From contig CAMLCH010000010.1 of NCBI GenBank assembly GCA_946478525.1, forward strand, positions 1 through 63,596: a stretch of 63,596 nucleotides of DNA, given 5' to 3'. The position numbers and the translations under genes were made by a program. Below the pieces are notes generated by a model. That model was not told where the DNA came from. It saw only the letters and a list, made by a program, of their open reading frames with translations, and made no database searches. Position 1 is the first letter of the stretch; each line of letters starts with the position of its first letter. Of the stretch, positions 18,384-27,517 are shown in pieces. Source of the DNA: Snodgrassella alvi_G (GTDB lineage: Bacteria > Pseudomonadota > Gammaproteobacteria > Burkholderiales > Neisseriaceae).

Positions 18384-19031
18384 ATGAATATTTTGTTATT
18401 AGGTGCTCCCGGTGCCGGCAAAGGTACGCAAGCACAATTTATTACTGCTGCGTTAAATATTCCGCAGATTTCAACGGGTGATATGTTACGTGCTGCGGTG
18501 AAAGCCGGCACACCATTGGGGCTGGAAGCCAAGCAAATAATGGATGCTGGCGGATTGGTGCGCGATGATATCATTATTGGATTAGTAAAAGAGCGTATTG
18601 CTCAATCTGATTGCGCAAACGGCTTTTTATTTGATGGTTTTCCGCGCACTTTAGCTCAGGCTGAAGCGATGGAAAAAGCCGGTGTTCATCTTGACGCCGT
18701 GATAGAAATTGCCGTGCCTGACGAGGTGATTATTGAACGTATGTCAGGTCGTCGTGTTCATCTTCCTTCAGGTCGTACCTACCATGTCATTTATAATCCG
18801 CCAAAGGTTAGTGGTCAGGATGATGAAACCGGCGAAGCATTAATTCAGCGTGATGATGATCAAGAAGTTACCGTCAAAAAACGTCTGGCGGTGTATCATC
18901 AACAGACAGAAGTCTTAGTTGATTTTTATAATCATCAGCAAGGAACTACTGCGCCCAAATACATAAAGATAGATGGTACCCAACCAGTCGATACAGTAAA
19001 AACGCAAATACTGGCTTCTCTGGGTTTGTGA
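18384..19031 (+). CDS. adk: Adenylate kinase
   Basis: This enzyme interconverts ATP + AMP and 2 ADP. The 215-residue protein has the P-loop GAPGAGKGT (7-15), the AMP-binding STGDMLR and DGFPRT motifs, and a long-type LID domain (RRVHLPSGRTYHVIYNPPK) that lacks the zinc-binding cysteines, as in other Gram-negative enzymes. It stands alone, with 223 bases upstream and a terminator at 19040-19073 downstream. Confidence 0.98.
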   Translation: MNILLLGAPGAGKGTQAQFITAALNIPQISTGDMLRAAVKAGTPLGLEAKQIMDAGGLVRDDIIIGLVKERIAQSDCANGFLFDGFPRTLAQAEAMEKAGVHLDAVIEIAVPDEVIIERMSGRRVHLPSGRTYHVIYNPPKVSGQDDETGEALIQRDDDQEVTVKKRLAVYHQQTEVLVDFYNHQQGTTAPKYIKIDGTQPVDTVKTQILASLGL

Positions 19032-19039
19032 TGTTATAA

Positions 19040-19073
19040 AAAGCTGCCAGATAAACACTATTAAGGCAGCTTT
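19040..19073 (+). terminator. Terminator hairpin after adk
   Basis: Arms AAAGCTGCC (19040-19048) and GGCAGCTTT (19065-19073) form a perfect 9-bp stem with a 16-base loop. The hairpin starts 8 bases after the adk stop codon. The T run is short. Confidence 0.65.
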
Positions 19074-19176
19074 AATCACATCACACTAACTACACCTGAC
19101 ATCTAATATGTCGACAAATTCAACGACAAAACTATTTATCCATGTATTCACTGAATTTTACCGGAGAAAATATCTG

Positions 19177-19707
19177 ATGAAGTATGCTAAAACCATGTTA
19201 ACCACATTGCTGCTGGTGATTTGTACCTTGGCTTATGCTCGCAATGATAATGGTTATAACAAGCACTACATTGGTCCGGATGAAGATGCACCATGGCAGG
19301 AGCAGGAAGTATCATTACCTGCCTATCCTAAAGGAAATGAACAATGGGCTGATATTTATATCAGCCAAACCTACAGTGGTAAGCCCAAAATCATGCTGGA
19401 TAGTATCACGATTAACCCAGATAAAACCTTACACTATATCTTAAATCAGCAATCTGAGCAGGGTATTAATAACATTACTGCTGAAGCCATTCATTGTAAA
19501 AGTCGCAGTGTGAAAATATTTGCTTTTGGTGAAGATGTCAATAAGCGCTGGATTCAACCACGCAAAAGTGACTGGAAAGTGATTGGCACGATTCTTAATC
19601 AACTTGATAAAGTACGCTCAGTCTTATACCAAACATTTTGTGAAGATGGATTACCCTTTAACCAAAAAGAATTGATGGAACGTATCAAAACACGAGCAAT
19701 GCGATAA
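19177..19707 (+). CDS. CNP1-like family exported protein
   Basis: The 176-residue protein from the ATG at 19177 starts with a signal peptide (MKYAKTMLTTLLLVICTLAYA) and should be periplasmic. The chosen start has GGAG about 10 bases upstream; the open frame extends to 19108, but the extra 23 residues would bury the signal peptide. The pattern WQEQEVSLPAYPKGNEQW near the front, followed by paired Cys residues (IHCKSRSVKIF and QTFCEDGLPF), matches the CNP1-like family of betaproteobacteria as I recall it. The function is unknown. It sits between adk and a TSUP permease, 15 bases from the latter, so the two may be co-transcribed. Confidence 0.8.
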   Translation: MKYAKTMLTTLLLVICTLAYARNDNGYNKHYIGPDEDAPWQEQEVSLPAYPKGNEQWADIYISQTYSGKPKIMLDSITINPDKTLHYILNQQSEQGINNITAEAIHCKSRSVKIFAFGEDVNKRWIQPRKSDWKVIGTILNQLDKVRSVLYQTFCEDGLPFNQKELMERIKTRAMR

Positions 19708-19722
19708 CAGAAAGTCTAATTC

Positions 19723-20511
19723 ATGAGCTGGTTAAGCGATATTCATATTTGGTGGCTATTATTGATCGGTTTTTTTGCCGGATTGATGGATGCAGCAGTC
19801 GGCGGTGGTGGTTTGCTGCAAATACCCGGATTATTCAGTGCTTTACCGGCTAATACCAGCGTCCCAGCAGTGATGGGAGTAAATAAATTTGCTTCCGCCA
19901 GTGGAACTTGTGTCGCTGCAATACAATATACCAGACGTATTCCGGTACCATGGGCGATGTTATTACCGGCTGCTGTGCTGGCTTATATTTGTTCTTATTT
20001 GGGATCGCACGTAGTAGTCTATTTACCTACAGCATGGTTAAAACCTACCATTCTGGTCATTTTGATATTAATGGCGCTGTATACATTTTTGAAAAAGGAT
20101 TTAGGTCAGATTCAGCGCCAAACTCAACTTAGCCGGCGTGAGCATGGTTTAGGTTTACTCATGGGCGCACTGATTGGTTTTTATGACGGGGTATTCGGTC
20201 CGGGTACAGGCAGTTTTTTGTCTTTTATTTTTGTGCGTTTCTTTGGTTTCGATTTTATTACGGCAACAGCATCTTCCAAAGTCATCAATTTGACCACTAA
20301 TTTAGCTGCATTATGCTATTTTATTCCCAATAATTTTGTAATTTGGCACTGGGCGATACCACTTGCGATTGCCAATTTATGTGGCGGGGTGATTGGTGCC
20401 AAACTGGCGATGCGTGGCGGTAGTAAATTATTGCGTAAAGGTTTTATTATTTTACTGTGTATCATGATTGGAAAATTTGCGCTAGATTTATTTCCTTCAG
20501 TTTTAAATTAG
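19723..20511 (+). CDS. TSUP (TauE/SafE) family membrane permease
   Basis: This 262-residue protein has about eight hydrophobic segments and the Gly-rich first repeat GLMDAAVGGGGLLQIP (about 20-35), with a second repeat DGVFGPGTGSFLSF near residue 157, as expected for the duplicated TSUP fold. Family members export or import sulfite, sulfoacetate, sulfolactate or related anions, but the substrate cannot be read from the sequence. The stop lies one base from the end of tadA on the other strand, a very tight convergent junction. Confidence 0.9.
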   Translation: MSWLSDIHIWWLLLIGFFAGLMDAAVGGGGLLQIPGLFSALPANTSVPAVMGVNKFASASGTCVAAIQYTRRIPVPWAMLLPAAVLAYICSYLGSHVVVYLPTAWLKPTILVILILMALYTFLKKDLGQIQRQTQLSRREHGLGLLMGALIGFYDGVFGPGTGSFLSFIFVRFFGFDFITATASSKVINLTTNLAALCYFIPNNFVIWHWAIPLAIANLCGGVIGAKLAMRGGSKLLRKGFIILLCIMIGKFALDLFPSVLN

Positions 20512-20512
20512 A

Positions 20513-21238
20513 TTAGTGACGTTTTTTTTTGAAAAACTCCTGTAATAATTGCTGGCTTTCTGTAGCCATTATTCCGCCTAATATGGCAGTATGGGAATTG
20601 AGCTGCCGATTAGCGAATAGATTTATGACACTTCCGGCTGCACCAGTTTTGCTCTCTGTAGCTGCATAAATTACTCGTCTAACTCTCGCTTGTATCAGGG
20701 CACTGGCACACATAGCACATGGTTCTAACGTGACATAGACATCGCAATGTTGCAATCTATAATTTGCCAGAGTTTTACCGGCGGCACTTAAGGCCTGTAT
20801 TTCAGCATGGTGGCTAATATTATGGTCAGTAATGCAACGATTAAAGCCAAAACCAACCAATTTATTTTCATATACCACCACAGCACCCACTGGTACTTCG
20901 TTTAATAATAATGCTTGTTGTGCTGCGTTCAGAGCCTGCTGCATCCATTGCTGCATAATTGTTTCAACAGGAAATACTGCTACTGGCGGGTGTAATTTTA
21001 GCTGCTTGCGCCAGTATTCTTTTTCTGCTGAAGTTATGTTCTGTACTGAACGATTCTCTGTTATAGCTATGAATTGCCATAATAAACTTTCGGTACAACC
21101 AGAACTGATGCTTTTAAATTGTAAAAATGCTGTTAGCGCACCGCGTAGTTGCAAATCTTCTACACAATTGATATCCAGCTGTTTCAGAACAGCTATGGTT
21201 TTGGGTGCCAGCGGTGGCGTAGTTAACGGCGTTTTCAT
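20513..21238 (-). CDS. tadA: tRNA adenosine(34) deaminase with N-terminal extension
   Basis: This zinc enzyme converts A34 to inosine in tRNA-Arg(ACG). The chosen start at 21238 gives 241 residues beginning MKTPLTTPPLAPKTIAVL; an ATG at 21277 would add 13 residues. The C-terminal 150 residues form the deaminase, with HAEIQAL and EPCAMCASAL zinc-binding motifs. The first 80 or so residues (APKTIAVLKQLDINCVEDL, then LRGALTAFLQFK) resemble the TfoX C-terminal helical domain, an arrangement that I recall from Neisseria TadA. E. coli TadA lacks it. The function of the extension is unknown; it may aid tRNA or protein binding. Confidence 0.93.
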   Translation of the reverse strand: MKTPLTTPPLAPKTIAVLKQLDINCVEDLQLRGALTAFLQFKSISSGCTESLLWQFIAITENRSVQNITSAEKEYWRKQLKLHPPVAVFPVETIMQQWMQQALNAAQQALLLNEVPVGAVVVYENKLVGFGFNRCITDHNISHHAEIQALSAAGKTLANYRLQHCDVYVTLEPCAMCASALIQARVRRVIYAATESKTGAAGSVINLFANRQLNSHTAILGGIMATESQQLLQEFFKKKRH

Positions 21239-21360
21239 AAATAAAATGTTACTATAATTATTAGCATTTGGGTTCAAATGGGGATAGAAGCAAGTTTTAA
21301 TTTATAGTTGATCACTAATTCAGGGAAAAACATATTTTTAACTATGCAACGTATCTAAAT

Positions 21361-22404
21361 CTAAGAAATGTTAGTAGAAATATTATTGTTAACTTGCTCA
21401 CTGAGCGCTTGCACAATAGCTGCCTGATGCACCTCATCACTATAACCCTGATTCTGTTCAGGACTAATTCCTAATTTCAAAAATAAAGCATTATCTTTCT
21501 CGACTTGAGGATTGGTTGTGGTGAGCAATTTATCCCCATAAAATATTGAATTTGCCCCTGCTAAAAAAGCCAATGCCTGCATTTGCTCATTCATTTTTTC
21601 CCGCCCAGCTGATAATCGTATATGTGATTTAGGCATCATAATCCGAGCTACTGCCAGCATTCTGATAAAATCAAATGGTTCAATATCCTTCTCATCTGCT
21701 AATGGTGTACCCTTAACTTTAACTAAATTATTAATAGGAACACTTTCTGGATGTTCATCCAGATTAGCCAATTGAATTAATAAACTGGCTCGGTCTTTTA
21801 ATGTCTCTCCCATGCCCAGAATTCCTCCTGAACAAATTTTAATACCAGCTTCTCTGACGTAAGCCAATGTTTGCAAACGTTCGCTATAGGTACGAGTGGT
21901 AATAATGTTTTGGTAAAATTCTGGTGAAGTATCTAAATTGTGATTATAGAAATCTAAGCCAGCATCGGCTAAAGCGTAAGCCTGTAGTTGTGTTAGTTGT
22001 CCCAAAGTCATACAGGTTTCCATGCCCAGTGCTTTAACACCTTTTACCATCTCCAGTACATAAGGCATATCCCGCTTAGTAGGATGTTTCCATGCCGCGC
22101 CCATGCAAAACCGTGTTGCCCCTATTGCTTTAGCGGCTTTAGCTTTCTCAATGACTTTTTGAACTTCGAGTAATTTTTCTTTATCAAGTCCGGTATCGTA
22201 ATGTATCGACTGCGGACAATATTTACAATCTTCAGGACATGCTCCAGTTTTTATTGATAACAGGGTAGAAACCTGTACTTTATTAGCATCAAAATATTGC
22301 CGATGTATCGTTTGGGCTTTGAAAATCAAATCATTAAATGGTAGTTGAAAAATTTCCATTACTTCAGGTAATGTCCAGTCATGACGAATGGCATTTGAAG
22401 ACAT
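21361..22404 (-). CDS. bioB: Biotin synthase
   Basis: This radical-SAM enzyme inserts sulfur into dethiobiotin. The 347-residue protein has the [4Fe-4S] cluster motif at C56, C60 and C63 (CPEDCKYC), and the other family landmarks SAGREKMNEQMQALAFLAGANSIFYGD near the C terminus and MGMGET in the middle. Length is normal. It stands alone; no other bio gene is in the window. The ATG at 22404 is preceded by a strong ribosome binding site (AAAGGAAAC). Upstream is a promoter embedded in a perfect inverted repeat, listed separately, suggesting biotin-responsive or other operator control. Confidence 0.97.
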   Translation of the reverse strand: MSSNAIRHDWTLPEVMEIFQLPFNDLIFKAQTIHRQYFDANKVQVSTLLSIKTGACPEDCKYCPQSIHYDTGLDKEKLLEVQKVIEKAKAAKAIGATRFCMGAAWKHPTKRDMPYVLEMVKGVKALGMETCMTLGQLTQLQAYALADAGLDFYNHNLDTSPEFYQNIITTRTYSERLQTLAYVREAGIKICSGGILGMGETLKDRASLLIQLANLDEHPESVPINNLVKVKGTPLADEKDIEPFDFIRMLAVARIMMPKSHIRLSAGREKMNEQMQALAFLAGANSIFYGDKLLTTTNPQVEKDNALFLKLGISPEQNQGYSDEVHQAAIVQALSEQVNNNISTNIS

Positions 22405-22430
22405 AAAGTTTCCTTTAAACTATAAGCATA

Positions 22431-22472
22431 AATTGACATGACATCATAATGTCTAATGCTAACATGTCAATT
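22431..22472 (-). promoter_or_regulatory. bioB promoter within a 10-bp inverted repeat (candidate operator)
   Basis: AATTGACATG (22431-22440) and CATGTCAATT (22463-22472) are perfect inverted arms separated by 22 bases. On the minus strand a -35 box TTGACA (22470-22465) and a -10 box TATGAT (22448-22443), 16 bases apart, lie within it, putting the transcript start about 30 bases before the bioB ATG. A second, smaller palindrome (GACAT-CATA-ATGTC) lies inside. The TTG...CAA ends and the overlap with the promoter recall BirA-type operators, but the arm sequence and spacing differ from the known BirA consensus. Confidence 0.6.
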
Positions 22473-22590
22473 AATTTCATGAATAAAGTTTGGTCTTAAA
22501 TAAATTTTGTTTAGATTTTTTCCTGTATAAGAAAAGTGTATGATTACTGTTTGGCTATAAGCTCAGATCAATCTGAAAAGGGAATCTATT

Positions 22591-23310
22591 ATGAAAAGCT
22601 GCGTAATTATTAGTGGTCATAGTCGTGGTCTAGGTCGTGCTTTGACAGAATTATATCTGCGTCAGGGTAGAAAAGTTATTGGTTTATCGCGTAAAGGCTG
22701 GGAAGATTCCCCAGAAAAACTTGTAGAGTATTCGATAGACTTTACCGATCCAGAGGCCTTATCCGTTTTGTTACGTTCAGCTTTCTGGCAAAATAACCTT
22801 AGCGATATAGATGAATTAATATTGATTAATAATGCCGGTACAGTGGAACCAACAGCCTTGGCTGGACTGCAAGACAGCGAGGCTATTATTCATGCAATTA
22901 ATATTAATGTTACGGCTCCCATTTTGCTGACCAATGCAGTTATTGCCATGGCAACACAAGCTACAGACATTCGTATTGCTCATATCAGCAGCGGTGCCGG
23001 CCGACATGCTATATCCGGCTGGAGCGTTTATGGAGCTACTAAGGCAGCTTTAGATCAACATGCCGCAGTGATAGCCACAGAACAACACAAGCATATACGT
23101 ATCGCCAGTATTGCCCCCGGAGTCGTGGATACTGACATGCAGCAAAATATTCGTGCTGCTGATGCTAAATTATTTCCAGATGTACAAAATTTTATTAATA
23201 TGAAAGCAAATAACAAGTTACAAGGTACTACTGATACAGCACAATCAATTGCTACCATGATAGCGGCTGCAGAATACGGACAGGTAGTGAAACGAGATGT
23301 AAGAGAATAA
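22591..23310 (+). CDS. Short-chain dehydrogenase/reductase family protein
   Basis: This is an NAD(P)-dependent oxidoreductase of the classical SDR type, 239 residues. The cofactor motif is GHSRGLG (9-15), in which His replaces the usual second-position residue, and the structural NNAG motif is at 80-83. The catalytic triad is Ser133/134 in HISSGAG, Tyr147 and Lys151 in YGATK. The overall pattern is closest to the sepiapterin/benzil-reductase-like SDRs. The substrate cannot be deduced. The gene is divergent from bioB and 48 bases upstream of trmA, with which it may be co-transcribed. Confidence 0.88.
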   Translation: MKSCVIISGHSRGLGRALTELYLRQGRKVIGLSRKGWEDSPEKLVEYSIDFTDPEALSVLLRSAFWQNNLSDIDELILINNAGTVEPTALAGLQDSEAIIHAININVTAPILLTNAVIAMATQATDIRIAHISSGAGRHAISGWSVYGATKAALDQHAAVIATEQHKHIRIASIAPGVVDTDMQQNIRAADAKLFPDVQNFINMKANNKLQGTTDTAQSIATMIAAAEYGQVVKRDVRE

Positions 23311-23358
23311 ATTGAGCTTTGTTATAATAGTTTCCTTTTGCTTTTCTGAGCTGCTTTA

Positions 23359-24450
23359 ATGACTACAGATGCCTATCAACTACAGTTAAATGACAAAGAG
23401 CACTATTTTAACAGTCTGTTTGCTGATTGTAATTTACCAGCTTTGGAAATTTTTCCTTCTGCTGCAAAACACTATCGTATGCGGGCTGAGTTTCGCATCT
23501 GGCACGATGATGACTCTTGTTGTTATGCCATGTTTTCAGCTGGAGACAAAGCTGGTAAGGGCAAAGTTCATAAATTAGAGAATTTTGATATTGCCCATCA
23601 TCATATTAATGATTTGATGCCGAAATTGCTGGAACAAATCCGGCAACAACCGATTCTGCGTAATCGCCTATTTCAGGCTGAGTTTTTAACGACGCTGGCA
23701 GGGCAAACGCTCGTTACCCTGATCTACCATAAGGTCTTGGATGACGAATGGAGTCTTGCAGCTAATCAGCTGGCTAACCAACTTGGAATTTATCTAATCG
23801 GACGCAGTCGTGGGCAAAAAATTGTGGTCAATCAAGACTATGTGCTGGAAAAATTAACAGTTCACGATGAAGTATTTCAGTATAAACAAATGGAAGGGAG
23901 TTTTACTCAGCCAAATGCTGAAATTTGTCAGCATATGCTTGAGTGGGCTTGTGATGTAGCTAAAGAAATCCCTCACGGTGATTTACTGGAACTGTATTGT
24001 GGCAATGGCAATTTTACTTTGCCTTTATCCCGCCATTTTAAACGTGTTCTGGCTACCGAAGTGTCCAAAACATCCGTACAGGCTGCACGCTGGAATATAG
24101 CCACAATGGGAGCAAAGAATATTGCGCTGGCACGATTATCTGCTGAAGAATTTACGCAGGCGTATCAAGGTGTGCGTTTATTTAAGCGTTTGACTGATGA
24201 AAAAATTGATCTGAACAATTATGCATTTAGTACAGTATTTGTTGATCCTCCCAGAGCTGGTATTGACGAGCAAACGCTTAGATTATTGCAGAATTTTGAT
24301 AATATTATTTATGTTTCCTGCAATCCGGTAACTTTGCATGCTAATCTCCATACCTTGATGCAAACACATATGCCGAAACGAGTCGCTTTATTTGATCAAT
24401 TTCCCTTTACGCCACATATTGAATCAGGGGTCTGGTTACAGCGCCAATAA
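23359..24450 (+). CDS. trmA: tRNA (uracil-5-)-methyltransferase
   Basis: This SAM-dependent enzyme forms m5U54 (ribothymidine) in the T-loop of tRNA. The 363-residue protein matches TrmA. The SAM-binding LLELYCGNGNFTLPL is near residue 214. The DPPRAG motif is at about 298, and the nucleophilic Cys lies in YVSCNP near residue 320. The C-terminal FDQFPFTPHIESG stretch is conserved. The family has no TRAM domain or Fe-S cluster, and none is seen here. A strong bidirectional terminator follows at 24508-24538. Confidence 0.96.
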   Translation: MTTDAYQLQLNDKEHYFNSLFADCNLPALEIFPSAAKHYRMRAEFRIWHDDDSCCYAMFSAGDKAGKGKVHKLENFDIAHHHINDLMPKLLEQIRQQPILRNRLFQAEFLTTLAGQTLVTLIYHKVLDDEWSLAANQLANQLGIYLIGRSRGQKIVVNQDYVLEKLTVHDEVFQYKQMEGSFTQPNAEICQHMLEWACDVAKEIPHGDLLELYCGNGNFTLPLSRHFKRVLATEVSKTSVQAARWNIATMGAKNIALARLSAEEFTQAYQGVRLFKRLTDEKIDLNNYAFSTVFVDPPRAGIDEQTLRLLQNFDNIIYVSCNPVTLHANLHTLMQTHMPKRVALFDQFPFTPHIESGVWLQRQ

Positions 24451-24507
24451 TATAAACTTTGACGTTAAGCATGTTGGTTGGTGCTTGGTTTGATCATGGA
24501 GATATAA

Positions 24508-24538
24508 AAAAAGACTGCTTATTGGAAGCAGTCTTTTT
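24508..24538. terminator. Bidirectional intrinsic terminator, trmA / aspS
   Basis: A perfect 13-bp stem (24508-24520 with 24526-24538, 5-base loop ATTGG) is flanked by A residues on one side and T residues on the other. It lies between the convergent stops of trmA and aspS and can serve both strands. Confidence 0.9.
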
Positions 24539-24554
24539 ATTCATATTAACACAA

Positions 24555-26363
24555 TTATTTTTGTTCTTCGGTTTGTACTTTTTGACGTAAACGTAAGCCT
24601 AATTCACGTAATTGTTTTTCATCTACATGATTTGGCGCATCTACCAGTAAATCCTGTGAACGTTGTGTTTTTGGGAAAGCAATAACATCACGAATAGATT
24701 CAGCTCCGGCCATTAAGGTTACTAATCGATCCAGACCAAAGGCCAGACCGCCATGAGGAGGAGCACCGTATTTCAGATTGCTGAGCAGGAAGCCAAATTT
24801 ATTTTGCTGTTCTTCGGGACTGATATTTAATGCAGCAAAAACTTTTTCCTGTATATCTGCACGATGAATACGGATTGAACCACCACCAATTTCCCAGCCA
24901 TTTAATACCATATCATAGGCGCGAGCAAAACAGTTTTCGGGATCTGTAGCCAGCAAATCTTCATGACCGGCTTTCGGTGCGGTAAATGGATGATGCATAG
25001 CTGACCAGCGGTTTTCTTCTTCATCATATTCGAACATAGGAAAATCCACTACCCATAACGGGCGCCATTCATCAGTAAAATAGCCATTTTCGCCACCGTG
25101 CTCATGACCAATTTTGATTCGCAGTGCGCCTATAGCTTCATTAACCACTTTTGCCTTATCCGCACCAAAGAAGATAATGTCACCATTTTGGGCATTGGTT
25201 TTTTCAATAATGGTTTGCAATACCTGATCAGATAAGAATTTAACAATGGGTGATTGTAGGCCACTATCTTCAGTATTATTGATTTTGCTGATGTCATTAA
25301 CTTTAATATAAGCTAATCCTTTGGCGCCATAAATACCCACAAATTCGGTATAGGTATCGATTTCTTTACGACTTAATTTGGCACCATTTGGCACGCGTAA
25401 CGCCACAACCCGACCATTTTTCATATCAGCAGCAGCACGGAATACTTTGAATTCTTCCGTTTTCATTTCTTCGGTTAACTCTGTAAATTTCAGATCTACG
25501 CGTAGATCCGGTTTATCAGAACCATACCAATACATGGCCTCATTCCATGTCATGCGTGGGAATTTAGGCAGATCAATCGTCAATGCTTCCTGAAAAACAG
25601 TTTTTACCATGTTTTCAGTAATATCCATGATTTCTTCTTCATTCAGAAAAGAAGTTTCAAGGTCAATCTGGGTAAATTCTGGCTGACGATCAGCACGTAA
25701 ATCTTCGTCGCGGAAGCATTTGACGATCTGATAATAACGATCAAAACCAGCTACCATCAGAAGTTGTTTAAATAACTGCGGAGATTGTGGTAAAGCAAAA
25801 AATTCACCCGGAAATACCCGACTGGGTACTAGATAATCTCGGGCACCCTCTGGAGTTGAACGGGTTAACATAGGTGTTTCAATATCTATAAAACCCTGAC
25901 TATCTAGATAGCGACGCACGCCCATAGCTACACGATAGCGCAAACGCAGATTGTTTTGCATGATCGGGCGACGTAAGTCAATGATGCGATTAGTCAGGCG
26001 AACATTTTCACTAATATTTTCATCATCAATTAAAAACGGAGGAGTAGCCGCTGTATTTAAAATTTCGATTTCTTTAGCCAGTAGTTCAATACCACCGGAG
26101 ATCATTTTGTCATTTTTAGTGCCTTCTGGACGAGCGCGAACACGTCCAGTAATGCTTAAAACGTATTCATTTCGAGCAGAATCAGCCAATGCAAATGCTT
26201 CAGGAGTATCGGGATCAATGACTACCTGTATAATGCCTTCGCGATCGCGTAAATCAATAAAGATGACGCCGCCATGATCACGACGCCGATGCACCCATCC
26301 TTTGACAGTGACGGTTTGATCCAGATAGTTTTCATTAATTAGACCACAATAGTTTGTTCGCAT
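24555..26363 (-). CDS. aspS: Aspartyl-tRNA synthetase, probably non-discriminating
   Basis: This class IIb synthetase charges tRNA-Asp and probably also tRNA-Asn. The 602-residue protein has the N-terminal anticodon-binding OB fold, class II motifs 1 to 3 (motif 2 FRDEDLRADRQPEFTQIDLE; motif 3 GLAFGLDRLVTLMAG) and the bacterial insertion domain. In the anticodon domain, His30 (RRRDHGG) and Gly81 (RARPEGT) match the two residues that in the Pseudomonas aeruginosa enzyme allow recognition of tRNA-Asn; E. coli AspRS has Leu at the first. gatCAB in this window would repair Asp-tRNA-Asn. It is downstream of the DUF502 gene, a common betaproteobacterial pair. Confidence 0.97.
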   Translation of the reverse strand: MRTNYCGLINENYLDQTVTVKGWVHRRRDHGGVIFIDLRDREGIIQVVIDPDTPEAFALADSARNEYVLSITGRVRARPEGTKNDKMISGGIELLAKEIEILNTAATPPFLIDDENISENVRLTNRIIDLRRPIMQNNLRLRYRVAMGVRRYLDSQGFIDIETPMLTRSTPEGARDYLVPSRVFPGEFFALPQSPQLFKQLLMVAGFDRYYQIVKCFRDEDLRADRQPEFTQIDLETSFLNEEEIMDITENMVKTVFQEALTIDLPKFPRMTWNEAMYWYGSDKPDLRVDLKFTELTEEMKTEEFKVFRAAADMKNGRVVALRVPNGAKLSRKEIDTYTEFVGIYGAKGLAYIKVNDISKINNTEDSGLQSPIVKFLSDQVLQTIIEKTNAQNGDIIFFGADKAKVVNEAIGALRIKIGHEHGGENGYFTDEWRPLWVVDFPMFEYDEEENRWSAMHHPFTAPKAGHEDLLATDPENCFARAYDMVLNGWEIGGGSIRIHRADIQEKVFAALNISPEEQQNKFGFLLSNLKYGAPPHGGLAFGLDRLVTLMAGAESIRDVIAFPKTQRSQDLLVDAPNHVDEKQLRELGLRLRQKVQTEEQK

Positions 26364-26426
26364 CTTAATGCCTTTGTTACTGTAAATTACAATAAATTAG
26401 ATTATAGGAAATCTTAACGGTAATGA

Positions 26427-27149
26427 TTAGTGAGTTTTGCTATTCTTATGTGCAAAAATATCGTGCAATTTCGGTTGCGGATGTTCATCTGGTTGAACCA
26501 TACCTAATGAAATAACATATTTAAGCGCATCATCAACGCTCATATCAATTTCATGCACATCATTATGATGTACCATTATATAGTAACCACCTGTTGGATT
26601 TGGTGTGGTGGGCACGTAGATAGGTATATAGTCTTCACCAGATTTGCTGCCAAAATGATGGGGCAGGGTGTTGCTAATTTCAGTAGGAATATGCCCGGAT
26701 ACAAAACCAATTGTCCAGATATTTGCCTGCGGAAAAGGGACCAGTACTGGTGTTTTAAAAGACTGACGAGAATCAGACAACAAAGACTCAGATACTTTTT
26801 TTACGCCAGAATAAATGCTTTTGACAACTGGTATTCGCCCCCATAATGCATCCCAAATGGCTAAAACTCTGCGCCCAAGCATATTAGCTGTCATCAGGCC
26901 AGTCAAAAACACCACAACCATGGCTATCAATATACCTATACCAGGAATTTTAAAGCCAAAAATAGCTTGTGGTTGCAATCTGGCAGGTAAAATGGTGATC
27001 AAATGATCTGCAATATCAATAATATAACCAATCGCCCAAATGGTCACTATAATAGGCAACCATACCAATACACCCATAAGCATATATTTTTTAAATGATT
27101 TTTTAAGTTTTCCGCCCTCGGCAGGCTGTGGTGACATAGTTGGGTGCAT
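26427..27149 (-). CDS. DUF502 family membrane protein
   Basis: This 240-residue protein has two clear membrane helices (about 22-45 and 67-92), the second ending in the conserved LGRRVLAIWDALWGRIPVV region. The C-terminal part is soluble and contains VPFPQANIWTIGFVSG and VPTTPNPTGGYYIMV, diagnostic of DUF502. The biochemical role is unknown. It is 63 bases upstream of aspS on the same strand, so the two are likely to form an operon, as in other betaproteobacteria. The start ATG at 27149 gives MHPTMSPQPAEGG; a second in-frame Met at residue 5 is possible. Confidence 0.92.
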   Translation of the reverse strand: MHPTMSPQPAEGGKLKKSFKKYMLMGVLVWLPIIVTIWAIGYIIDIADHLITILPARLQPQAIFGFKIPGIGILIAMVVVFLTGLMTANMLGRRVLAIWDALWGRIPVVKSIYSGVKKVSESLLSDSRQSFKTPVLVPFPQANIWTIGFVSGHIPTEISNTLPHHFGSKSGEDYIPIYVPTTPNPTGGYYIMVHHNDVHEIDMSVDDALKYVISLGMVQPDEHPQPKLHDIFAHKNSKTH

Positions 27150-27517
27150 TCCTTACATTAAAAATGAATTTGACGATATAAAATTTTATATTATACCTAT
27201 ATCCTGTCATTTTTACAGTGGAAATTGGTAAATGCTGTTTGACTTAATTAACAGATAATTGTGATTCAAAATAAACTAGACAGTATCAAAGCCATTATAC
27301 CCACACTATTGTTCTTATAATTTTCTTTTTGAGATAGTTTACATTTTATCTAAACAACAATTTCATTCAGTAAGTTTTTTACTAATTAAAGTTATTCACC
27401 TGTCTGTGCAAAATTGGTCTTTTGATTTTTTTAATACATTGCAATAATTTAATATTTTACGCCATAATGCATCTGACATAAAATCCATAAATTTAGTTGA
27501 TAGATGAGTGACTGCCT
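27150..27517. other. Divergent promoter region, DUF502 / comEC
   Basis: This AT-rich 368-base spacer separates two divergent genes. I see no ORF, strong hairpin or recognisable operator. It must hold both promoters. Confidence 0.5.

Noticed and set aside
20832..21257. 141-codon ORF on the plus strand
   Set aside because: It lies antisense to tadA, has no family match and has Cys- and Ser-rich composition typical of a shadow frame.
25951..26277. 108-codon ORF on the plus strand
   Set aside because: It is antisense to aspS and Ser/Met rich, with no start context.
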